64,000 bases of DNA from Rhytidiadelphus loreus (taxonomy: Eukaryota; Streptophyta; Bryopsida; Hypnales; Hylocomiaceae), in contig OX344764.1 of assembly GCA_947034895.1 (NCBI GenBank), forward strand, positions 61,237,348 to 61,301,347. Reading direction: 5' to 3'. The notes under the pieces were generated by a model. It ran no database searches and was not told the DNA's origin. It saw only the letters and a list, made by a program, of their open reading frames with translations. Position 1 is the first letter of the stretch; each line of letters opens with the position of its first letter. Below, piece by piece: positions 47,758 to 57,683 of this stretch. The position numbers were made by a program, and so were the translations under genes.

Positions 47758-49262
47758 GACCGCGCGGTCTGAAGTGTTCCGGCGTCCCTGAAATGGCCCG
47801 GAGTTGTCGACGTAGAAATTTCTGAGAGCATTAGGTAAAATAGTTTCAGACCGCGCGGTCTGAAGTGAACTCTTGATGCAATTTCCTCAAAATGTTGGAC
47901 GAATTCTAGACCTATCCAACTTCATATCAATCAAGTTGAAGTAGTTTCAGACCGCGCGGTCTGAAGTAATGAACTGTCCCCAAAATGACCTGGACTAATT
48001 GCCGATCGACATTGTCAAGTTAGTATATATACAAGTTCAGACCGCGCGGTCTGAAGTGATGCACCGCTCCTAAAATGTTCTGGACGAACTACTGATCAAA
48101 TTATGTCACGATATTCTAGATATAGGATTAGACCGTGCGGTCAAAAGTGATAAAACGTCTACAGAATGTCAAGGACGAATTACTGATCCAATTAGTCCAC
48201 GTTTCTCTAGATACTGGTTCAGACTGCGCGGTCTAAACTGGTCCCCCGGCCATAAAATAGAAGGGAACGGACCGACCAGACCGAGCGGCCAGAAGATATC
48301 CTTAGTGGTAAATGCGTTCATGTCGTGTTGTCATGACAGATCCATTGTCGACGCCTTCAATAATTTAGACTCATTGTCATGCCAACTAGTAACCCAGCCG
48401 GGGGGGATGCACTATATCAGTGGGCACGTCTAAGTAATAACCGAATGTTGGCAGATTCAGACCGCATGGTCTAAACCATATCCAAAGATGCATCACAAAT
48501 AGAGGGCCTGTGCATGTTCATCTAATCACGCACCATGAATAAGCATCACATATGGATCACACAGCGTGGTCAAAACCTAATACTTTTAGTATTATAGGAT
48601 CGATTCATGAGTGATTGGAAATAGAGTAAAAGGAACTAGACGCCATGATGGCTGGTAGCATTGTGCAGAGCCTCCAAAGTAGGCAGGGAAGGAGTAATCA
48701 GACCGCGCGGTCAGATCCCCGACGGATGACGAATAAAGGACCTACGCCAATCCCTGCCCAAGATAACAGAAGTAATGGTTGTCGACCCTGCGATCAGTAT
48801 CTGTTAATTCTCGCCGCATACGGGGTAGACTTAGGAATGACAAGATCAGACCGCGCGGTCCGATCTAATAGATGAAGGACAGTTCCAGGTGATGGGCGAG
48901 ACGAAAATAATGTCGTTCGCAGGGTCTCGTAGCGAGGAGCATCGTCATCAGCCGAATAGAAAGGGAAGGCGTTTTAGACCGCGCGGTCAAAACCTCGAGC
49001 AGCAGTCATTGTAGAAATACCGTCATGCTAGCCTGGTCTGTCTAGGCTATGAATCGTGTCCCTGGTTTAGACCGCGTGGTCAAAACCACGCCATGGACTC
49101 AGCATAGCATGAAGGAGTATCGTCCTATCAGAAGTACGCTAGAATGCAATAGATCGTCAACGACCGTAGGAAATGAATCCTCAACTCGTTAGTGCATCGC
49201 ATGACCATTGCATGCTGGGCGTGTAGCAATCTCCTGAGTCGTCCAATTTAGACCGCACGGTC
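47758..49262. repeat. Palindrome array 2 (14 copies)
   Basis: Core starts: 47758, 47849, 47950, 48040, 48131, 48232, 48279, 48460, 48560, 48701, 48849, 48977, 49070, 49251. Spacings are 91, 101, 90, 91, 101, 47, 181, 100, 141, 148, 128, 93 and 181, clearly clustered near 90-101 and twice 90. Seven cores are perfect; most deviations are CG to TG or CA (GTGCGG, GCGTGG, GCATGG, GCACGG). The array ends 31 bases before the ATG of the next long frame. Confidence 0.95.
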
Positions 49263-51002
49263 TGATTTGAAGTACTGCTTGTGGATAGTGGCATGGAGTC
49301 ATTCCTGGAGAGCAGTCTGCCGCTTGCGGGCTACTTGAGGCCCATCTCGACTGACCGAATCCACGAGTCCTGGAAGCTGCACATCGAAAAGAAATTCCCC
49401 TTGGAGTTCGTCGCGTCCAAGTCATTGTGGACGATCGAACTAAATTTCCTGATGGGCTCCCCCATCTTCAATCTGGAGCTGGGATTCACGAAGACGGGGG
49501 ATCCCCGATGGAAATCCTTCTCCACTTTGGTATTCGTGAATGTCCATGTGATGAGGGAGGCCATTCTCGTCGACGTGGTGAATGCCAGTAATAATGCATT
49601 CGGAGTCATCGCCATCCGTGTAGAAAATGAGATGACCTTCTGTAGCAAACGCCTCATGAAGAATTACGCGTCCGTCCCTCGTGCATATCAACTCTTGATG
49701 GCCGAAACCCAATCGCACTACGAAGCCGTCTCTAGTGACTTCCACGAGACTGGAAAGGTAGTCAACTCGTACGTCGCCAAAGCATTTGCCATTCACAACA
49801 AATCACTGAGTGTGTCGCCCTTGAACGTCTGCCAGGGTGAAGGAAGTCGACCAATGGCTTCGCCAGAGGGGTCCTCCAAGAATGTCGCCAAGGCGTCGGG
49901 AGCGGGAACGCGCAGCCGGCCCCCCCCTGCGTCGGCCCTTGCTGGAGTGTCCGAGCGTACCGACCCACTCCCACCGGCGCGTGGACCCATCCAACGACCG
50001 CCACAGGCGACTCAGTCGGCGGGCCGAGCCACCACAGCGCCGACTTCTCGGTCTAAACAGAAGGCCTTGAAATGGAAGTCAGCGGGCCCGCCCGTGGCGA
50101 CGCAAGCATCCTCGGAAGAAGATGCGGGGCGCTGGGTCCAGACGAGACGCGTGGCCGAGGAATCTCATGGCACCCCCAGCTCATCGACCCATGAGGCCAA
50201 CACGGAACCGGCAGAGGCGTCCGAGGAAGAGGCGCAGAAGATTGCGATCAAGAAGGTGAACGGGAAGTGGACCAAGAATCCACGAACCTTGCCATTCAAT
50301 GCCAACGCCGTCCCAGCTAGCGTGTCCGTGCCCGCGGAGTACAAGCGCAATCTGCAACACAGCGTCGAGTTGGAAATGCGGACGCGCCTCAAGGCCGAAG
50401 CGGCGGCCAACAAGGTGTTCAAGGAACTGTCCTCGTACATGTACATATTCGGTCGGGGACAGTACTTCGAGTTGGACGTGGACGACATGGTGAATGCCTA
50501 GGAGAAGTCGGGAATCATCGTGAGGCCCCTCGAGAATGACGGCGTCTTGGCAGTCCTGGACAGGATGGTGAAGGTGAACTACGCCAAGCAAATCCTCACC
50601 GTCATGTTGGACATGCGCACTAGACCGACATGCTGGGCGGATTGCTGGAGGGCGCGGCCGTTGCTCATCATCAACGAGCAGCATACCTGGATGGCCGCCA
50701 AGGACATCATCTCCGGGAACACTATCGTCGACGATGAGAAGGTCGTCGCCAAAATGCACAGGTGGACGTGCGAAATCGTGTGGTCCCAGAATAAGGACCA
50801 CCTCCACGCGTTGTCGTCCAAGTGCAACGACGGAAACGTCGCGGGCCCGTACTTGTCGTCCCTGCCGGCAACACTCATGCATGTTCGCCACCTCTGGGAA
50901 AACGCGGGCAAGCCTGCGCAACATCGGAAGAACGCGAAGGTCATCATTGAAGGGGAGGACCCGAAGGTCTATGAGGTACGCACAACTTCCCTACGCATTT
51001 CA

Positions 51003-51194
51003 GACCGCGCGGTCTGAATCCCAGTGATGTAATTCCGTCCCATTCCATATCGGTAGGCTCCCATTGTCCTCGTTATGCTCGTCACCTTTCTGATTCATGG
51101 TCACTTTGGACCGCGCGGTCTGATCCCGTGATATTCCGACCTCGACGCCACTTGGTGTCGTGGATTGTTCGGGGACAGTTCAGACCGCGCGGTC
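51003..51194. repeat. Palindrome copies inside an intron (3 copies)
   Basis: Perfect cores start at 51003, 51109 and 51183, all within the 258-base intron 50976-51233. Confidence 0.95.
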
Positions 51195-53172
51195 AGATCA
51201 CGACACATATTCACCGCGCCGATGCGTGTCCAGGATTTCAAGGAGAAGGCGCACCAAAGCTTCGAGGCGGTGGGAAGCGCCAAGCACCGAAACGGGGGGG
51301 GGAGGACCTGGGACTTCAACAAGATGGGCGACCGGAAGATCGTCATGGCCTCGAATGCGACCTGGACCAGTTGGCAAGAGGTCTTCCAGAAGCACGAGTT
51401 CGGGGCGCTGCACGACATCGACACCGGCGTCCCGTTCAACCAAATTCCGGATGGGAAGGGGGGCTCCAAGATCTACAAGTTCACGGCGATCAATCACAAC
51501 CAGATGAAGAACCTTCTAGAGATGGATGACGCTGCCGTAGGCGAGCTCGCGAGCAGAATCCTGGAGATGCCGCCTAAGGTCTACCTGAAGAGGCCGACCA
51601 GTTGGACGACGGCCATTCCCTTCGCCCAGTGGTGCACCAACAAGAAGCACAAGGCCGTGCTCATCTTCGAGATGAAGGAGAAGGCCGACGTCCTAGGCAT
51701 CGACAAGGCCAAGGAGGTGATTTCCTAGGGGGAGGTCGTCCCTAAAGCCTGGCGGGAGTTCAAGGCGCTGCTGTGCATTCGGGGGCACAACATGTGGGCC
51801 GCCATGCACATTGGGCAGAAGTGGCTCAGGCACCAATGTGGCTCGGGGAAGAAAACGATGGTTGCTCCCTCGGACGTCGTCGCCATGATCCAGTGACTGC
51901 TCACCAACAACGAACGCTGCAACACCGTCAAGAGGTGTGCGCGGGCCACGGTCTGCCGGTGGGATCGCGTCAAGAGGGTGTTCGATCCCTTTGTCTACGT
52001 GAAGCAGAAGCGCGAATGGGTGGAATACGTGGACGGACCCGCCAGCATTCGCTTCTGCGAGGTGGGGATTATGGATTTCCGCCTGTTCCCGGCGGTCGGG
52101 AATATGGAGATTCACTACGCGTACGAGAAAATCATCAAACAAGTCGCGCGGGTCTCCCAAAATACCATGGCTAAGGGGGTCCACACGTAGATGCTCATCA
52201 TGGGCGCCGAGAGGGTGGTGGGAGTGGAACAGGCGCTCGAGAAATTCTTCCCCGAGCATAACACTCGGCGCATCGCGACGTACGTGTATTCCAAGGGCGA
52301 GCCGAACTATTACACCAGGGGGAAGGACAGGGTCATGTACATTCAGCGGACCACGAAGCATTTCACGAACTCCCCACTCGTCAATGTCGGGGAACCGATT
52401 CCCCGACTTTCGGCTGTCGAGGACAAGCCTCTGGCGACGGATGACGTCAGGTACAAGACCCGGGAGCTCTGTCGCCACGATAACCCCTAGATCTTGACAA
52501 ATCGCGAACTGCGGTACGAAGTGTACCTCCGCTTCATCGACAAGTTCTGTAGGGACCAGGGAACGGTCATGCTCGTCTTTGCGGGATCCAAGCCCGTCTC
52601 CGCGTGCTCGGTAAGCTCTCCACTCCTTCCCTTTCTCGCTTCCAATGTAGAGCTCATCTGACCGTCTGAATGCGTCATTCGGAGAATTCATGCCGTGTGC
52701 CTTGTTTGGCACTGCAGATGTTGTGTCGGAGCTCCGTCTCCTTCGTGCGCCCCACCGATAAGTGCCTCCTGCGCCAAAGCGTGCACGCTCGAATCAGTAC
52801 ACAGATGTGGCCCGACATCTTGGTGCCGCAGCCGCACACCCTCGACTTCATCTACGACCCCAAGTCTCAGACACGGAGGCTCTAGGACCCCGACCCCATG
52901 GAGAGCGAGTCTTCGGATGATGAAAGAGAGTTCAAGGAGGAATCGCAAGAGGGTGCCCTCAACCTCCGCGATGGAAGCGACTCCGACTCGGAAGTGGAGA
53001 AGGAGAAGGACGAGGACGAGGACGAGGATGACGAGGACAAGGACGACGAGGACAAGGACGAAGATGAAGACGTCGACCGCACGGGAGGGCGAGACGGCGA
53101 AGGTGACGACGTTTCAGACCACGGAGATGCCTCAGTGTCCGGCGTCCACTCTATCCAGAGGGAGACGGATCA

Positions 53173-53448
53173 GACCGCGCGGTCTGATTCGACGCCAGTC
53201 TCCCCGCGGAGCTCGAGTGCGCCTCCGCGCAGGAATCAGACCGCGCGGTCTGATATGCACCCGCACACTCCTCTCTCTCCCTCCAACCCCCCCTCTCCCT
53301 CCGCAAACCGACTACTGTCCCCTCCACCTCCACCTCCATCTCCTCGCACTCCCTCTGCTTCCCCCCGACCTGAAGATCCGGCCCTGTAGTCAGATCCCGT
53401 CACCCAATCTTCCGAGGATCGCCGCGCTCCAGTTCTGACCGCGCGTTC
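53173..53448. repeat. Palindrome copies inside coding sequence (3 copies)
   Basis: Perfect cores at 53173 and 53239 and a degenerate one at 53437 (GCGCGTTC). The first two are read in the same frame and give QTARSD; the third gives LTARSE. All lie in the Pro/Ser-rich disordered segment. Confidence 0.9.
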
Positions 53449-54898
53449 TGAAACACGGCCACATGTCTTCCGTGTTTCCACTCCCCGACCGCAGGCGGCA
53501 GCAGTGGAGGTGTCCACTCCTGCGGAGGAGTCTCTTCCGCCCCCTCCCCCGAGAATGCTCATTCAGGACTTGTAGGCTGATTTGGCTGCATTGCAGAGAC
53601 TACTGTCTTCGGCCAGGCAGGCGGAGGTGGCGAGTGTGAGGACCGACCTCGCCGCCTCTCCCGCGAATCCCAGTGATGACTCCGTGGAATGTAGGATTCA
53701 GGCGTCACAGGCGATTGTCCAGGAATTGAGGTCCATCCGCGATCCATCCGATCTCAATGGGGATGAGAACATGATGAAGCTGATCGGTGCGCAGGTCAGC
53801 GTCGACATCCTGGAGTCGGAACTGCCTGCCGCCAGCGCGGGCGAGCTTCTGCTCATGGCCCATACGCGCGCCGTGTACCGGCAACTCGCCCTCAAGTCCA
53901 CGAATACAAAGAGCAGCCTGATCGATCTAGACGAGATGGACGACGGAGACTTGGACAACCGACTGGCCTTGGCAGCAACCGGTAGAGACGAGTACAGCAA
54001 GATGGCCAAGGCCGCGGCGGAAGCGGCAACATCGGACGCGGGGACTTCCTCCGAGGCAGGAGGGACTCCGGCCGCGGTGGACATGGACGCCAAACCTATC
54101 CACATGGACGTCAAGGCAGGGATCAACCTCGCGTACGTGGAGATGATGCTCGAGCGGGAAAGGCAGAGGCACTCGGGGGCGCTCGACAAGCGCAATGACG
54201 CCATCGACAATCTCGTGAGGGATTTAAGGGAGAAGGATCGGGAGCTCAAGAGGGAGAGGGAGGAGAGGGAGCGGGTGGAGGAGGAGAAGAAGGTCAAGCG
54301 GAAGGCCAAGAAGGCGCAGAAGGAGAAGGAACTCGCGGAGGAGCGAAGGCTGCAGGCCGAGAAGGAAATGGAGTACAGGAGGGATCGCGAGACGAACACT
54401 TTGTTGTTCAAGTAACTGCAGGAGCAGATTTTGTCGAAGCAGGCCGTGTAGGCAAGTGCCCCTCCGATGGCTGCGACTTCCATTCCTGTGAGCAAGCTCC
54501 ACAACGTCTCCGGAGTCTCCACCACGAATTCGATTTCCGCCGCCACGGCCACCGCAGCGTCCGGACTTCAACAGCTGGGTTCAGGAGAGGCTGCAAATAT
54601 TTCGGTGAGTGTCGTTGACGATCCAGACAGATTCGATGACCTAGCCCTCAGTCAATTTCCGTTTGTGCATGTCGCTGGGCCAGTGCATCGTCCGAGCATC
54701 CACGACGATGACCCTTACGACTTGGAAGTCGACTTGGGAGATATGGAGGTCTCCTTCACTAACTTGACCCAGCAGTATGCTCCCTTGCAGGCCCCAATCG
54801 CTCCGACGCTGCCCCTTGCGAGGCACGAGGAGCATGCGCCAGTCGACTCACCCTCCGACGACGTCCAGACTCCCACGGTGGGTAACCCCTCCACATAG

Positions 54899-55356
54899 CT
54901 CCCCATCTTTTGAATTGCGCTTCCAGGTGTGGAAGCTATGTGAGGGTGTTACGTCAGGCCGATCGAAGGTCGTCTCGACGGGTCCACCGTCCATGGAGCG
55001 ACAGGCCCATAGATGTAGGAGCCCTTTTGGCGAGGCCTGTGACGATTTTAGTTGTACAGACGTGATTTTCGGATTGTTCGTGAAACACTGTTCGTAAAGT
55101 TTGTACAAACATTGTATTCTATTTGTAATATATCGGTTTCGTTTTTTGGCAATTCGTGTTTTCAGGAATTCGTGGCGTTGAGTGATGTGCAATGTAGAGT
55201 GTTGTGCATTGTGCTTTCTATTCCGAGTCCTCTTGGACAATGTAGTTACGCTCTTGGCAATTGGCATTTGCGGTTCAGGGTGGCCATGCTCTTGGGTTGG
55301 GCGAAGAGTCTGCACTGGTACTCCGTCGACCGAGTTGCCCTCCTTGTCCGCCACCG
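54899..55356 (+). other. Spacer or intron between the two element reading frames
   Basis: Bounded by PST/TAG upstream and an ATG at 55357. Several donors and acceptors are possible (for example CCCACG/GTGGGT at about 54877). I cannot tell whether it is an intron or an intergenic region. Confidence 0.4.
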
Positions 55357-56950
55357 ATGGCATTGGAGGCTCCCGCCATTGCTGAAGTCCCCCCTTCGGT
55401 CTCTGAGGTGGAACTCCCCCCTCCGCAAGCTGCATAGGTCGTGTCTCCCATCGTCGCGGGTGTCCAGACTCGCGCCGCTACGAGGCGTGCCACCACTCCT
55501 GTCGCGGCCACCACTCCCGTTGCAGCCACCACTCCGGATGTAAAAAAGGTGAGGCTCGATCTCCTTGCATCCCTTTGCTCACTGCCTCCGTAGCGCTTGC
55601 CTAGATAGTTTGTAGGGATCGGACGTGGATCTCGTTTAGAAAGAGGATGATAATGGACAAGGGTTCACGTCTCTTTGTTCAAGCCTCCCACACCTGTTGG
55701 GGGGGGCGCATTTTCAATTGTGGACTCCCGTTTATTCAATTTTCAAATACTACTTTGAACAAGAGATTTCGCATACGCAGGCCTCGTTGCCGTTGCCTGC
55801 GCCGCCGCCTCCCGTTGCTTTGCCCTTGTACAGTTATTTTGTTGTCTTGGAGTTGGAAGGAGTCCTATGCCAAGTTGAGCACGTCGGGCCCCTCGGATCC
55901 GGTCGCTCGCCCGCAGCAAGTGCACCATCGGAGGACGATTACGATCCGATGAAACGCCACGTCTTCGACGAGTTCTCCCTCTCGTGTCGTTCGAAAGTGC
56001 GCGAATTCCTCAGAGGCTTGGCAAAGAGGTTTCGCTTGTCTATGTGGACGAGGTTGCCGGCCGTCCTGGCCAATCCCATGATCGATTTCCTCTTCCGCGG
56101 CTTGGAGCGCTCGTCCATGCGCGTGCTCACGCTCGAGGACTACACCTCCATCATGGAGAGACGATCGTGGCGGTTGTGCAGGTGTAGGCCCCCCCCCCAC
56201 CTCCTCTCGTTGCCTTGTCCGGCGCACCCCTACCAACCCGAGTGGGATACCGACGTGGACGAGGACACGTACGTTCAGTTCCCCGACCATCCCGAGGGGA
56301 GGCTGAGGCTCAAGGTTCTGCACAAGGCCGTCTGGGATGGAGATAGGTTCAAATCCGGCACGTTCAGGGCCAATTCCAGCAACACACTACTCATCGATTC
56401 CTCCCCCGAGAGCAGCATCCTCAATCCCGTGCACAATGCCATCTTCCCATTGTCGTACATTGGCAGCCCGCACGATTCCACCCTGGACAGGACGTTGCGA
56501 CTCTATCTCAAGGGCCTGCTAGAGTCCGGTCTTAGCGTGTCGCAGTACGTGTCTCGGAATCCGTTTTTCGGAAACCTCACGCCGCCCTTTTTCAGACTCA
56601 ATGTGCGCGGGTTAGCTGCGTTGCAGGACAGGTCTCTCTTGCTGGAGTATCCAGAGTTCGTCGGCACGTACAGTAGAGACGGGAACGATCATTTCGTTTG
56701 TCGAAGAGCGAAGCACGTGGTGCAAAAGAAAGAAAAGGGTTGATGCACCAAGCGGAAATGGATGGGTGTGCAGGGGCTGCGCCTCGTTCGCGCTTTCGGC
56801 GGGCACTCCGTCGACAGCGCGCGAAGGGGCCCTCGACGGATGAAGCGACGGCGGACCCAGACGACGGAAGGAGTGGGCTCCTCCGACAGTTGCGAGGCGC
56901 CAGGCGAGGCGGGTGACGCGGGCGAGGACGTGACCTCGACTTCCCTATAA
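55357..56950 (+). pseudogene. FCP1/NLI-type HAD phosphatase-like protein, decayed
   Basis: Exon 55357-55548 (MALEAPAIAEV, Ala/Thr/Pro-rich) and exon 55781-56950; GT/AG intron, phase 0. The second exon has a HAD fold signature: motif I YFVVLELEGVLC, motif II region LSMWTRLPAVLA, motif III NTLLIDSSPESSILNP with NAIFPLSY following. These match FCP1/SCP-like phosphatases, which act on phosphoserine of the RNA polymerase II tail. Here both catalytic aspartates of DxDG are Glu (ELEG), which should abolish the normal reaction. Stops interrupt it at TAG 55435 and TGA 56741 (CAG and CGA by one C-to-T); after the latter a basic tail (TKRKWM, RRMKRRR) continues to a TAA at 56948. May be the 3' end of the gene at 49.3-54.9 kb or a partner gene. 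Confidence 0.7.
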
Positions 56951-57061
56951 GAAGACATCACTACTGACGAGCGCGTGGTGCGACGGTGTACGTATGTGGT
57001 AAGGTGGGTTGTTTGCTCCCTTGGGATGAACTGAGGTACGCAGGGGACGACGGATGAGTTT

Positions 57062-57143
57062 GATGGAGAAACAATTTTTTCCCGCCCTACACTAGGCTGT
57101 AGTCTAGGATGGGGTGAAATTGTTTGTCCATCGAATACTCCGT
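57062..57143. other. Imperfect hairpin downstream of the HAD-like frame
   Basis: GATGGAGAAACAATTT near 57062 pairs with AAATTGTTTGTCCATC ending at 57140, with further partial pairing towards the centre (CCCTACACTA / TAGTCTAGGATGGGG). About 30 bp per arm with mismatches. It could aid transcript 3' ends or be a small foldback element. Confidence 0.55.
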
Positions 57144-57283
57144 TGCTCCTCTTTTCCCACTCTGAACTTTGTCTTTCCGGAGCTCGTCCAGAAAATCGCA
57201 ATCACGTTTGCACGGTCGTGACCATTGTCTTCGTTGTGTAGGATCCCTCCGGGCAGTCACCTCCCCAAGTGGCCGACGCGACG

Positions 57284-57680
57284 AAGGTTGGAGTGTCAGC
57301 GCCTGCAGTTCAGACCGCGCGGTCTAAACCGTGGGCAGCATCCTCAACTTGTCTGCGAAGGTTACGACGGAAGGCTGCACAGTCGTGTTCCAAGTCCAAA
57401 GTCCGGTCTACCCTTCATTGCTTTTAGTAATAGCTCCACACTAACATTGCTGAACGTGGACTCATGGTGAGCCACGGATGACTTTCCCATACAACATAAA
57501 TGACATTTACAGATGCATCTCATTAGAGATATTTTAGAAACATTTTCAAAATTTTAGAAACATTTTCAGTTCATCATTCTTGTCAACAATATACTGTTTC
57601 CCACATTGGATAGACTAATACAAATACCCGCATTTTTTTAACACGAGTCCCCGATCCCATAGAGCGTGGTTCCCTTCGTC
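57284..57680. repeat. Palindrome-bearing unit, copy 1
   Basis: A shared phrase GACGAAGGTTGGAGTGTCAG, core at 57313, CCGTGGGCAGCATC and CTCAAC recurs at about 58655, 58797 and 60018 with the core at the same place (58687, 58831, 60052). Here the palindrome is one part of a longer duplicated unit, not an isolated insertion. Confidence 0.85.
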
Positions 57681-57683
57681 GTA

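Larger units (their letters stand above)
49293..54898 (+). pseudogene. Long element gene with DNA-methyltransferase-like region
   Basis: Exons: 49293-50975, 51234-52610, 52718-about 54895; introns are GT/AG, all phase 0. The N-terminal 200 residues are a folded domain I do not recognise, followed by a Pro/Ser-rich linker. Residues coded at about 52370-52800 resemble the C-terminal half of beta-class DNA methyltransferases: NRELRYEVYLRFIDKF, VMLVFAGSKPVSAC (motif I-like, FAGS), then across the intron MLCRSSVSFV and DKC. A clear DPPY motif is not seen, so catalysis is doubtful. Next come an acidic stretch (EDEDEDDEDK), a Pro-rich stretch containing two palindromes, and a long coiled coil (about 54120-54410). 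Ten stops interrupt the frame: TAG at 50499, 51726, 52188, 52488, 52883, 53387, 53573, 54449; TGA 51894; TAA 54413. Coding continues after each, without frame change. A decayed copy, or less likely a recoded gene. Confidence 0.65.

Noticed and set aside
47758..49262. CRISPR array
   Set aside because: Short palindromic repeats with spacers at first look similar, but the repeat is only 12-16 bp, spacing is irregular, copies decay at random, there are no Cas genes, and the surroundings are plant-like spliced genes.
50181..52712. Long minus-strand ORFs (247 and 339 codons) opposite the element gene
   Set aside because: GC-rich coding DNA gives open antisense frames. The plus strand has fitting splice phases and recognisable motifs, the minus strand has neither.
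53698..54552. 284-codon minus-strand ORF rich in Ser/Leu
   Set aside because: Complement of the Lys/Glu-rich coiled-coil frame; no independent support.
49293..56743. Alternative genetic code with TAG/TAA as glutamine
   Set aside because: Host-type genes in the same window (germin-like, SET) end with ordinary stops and have no internal TAG; TGA stops occur too. Decay by C-to-T changes explains the pattern better, though I keep the pattern as a finding.
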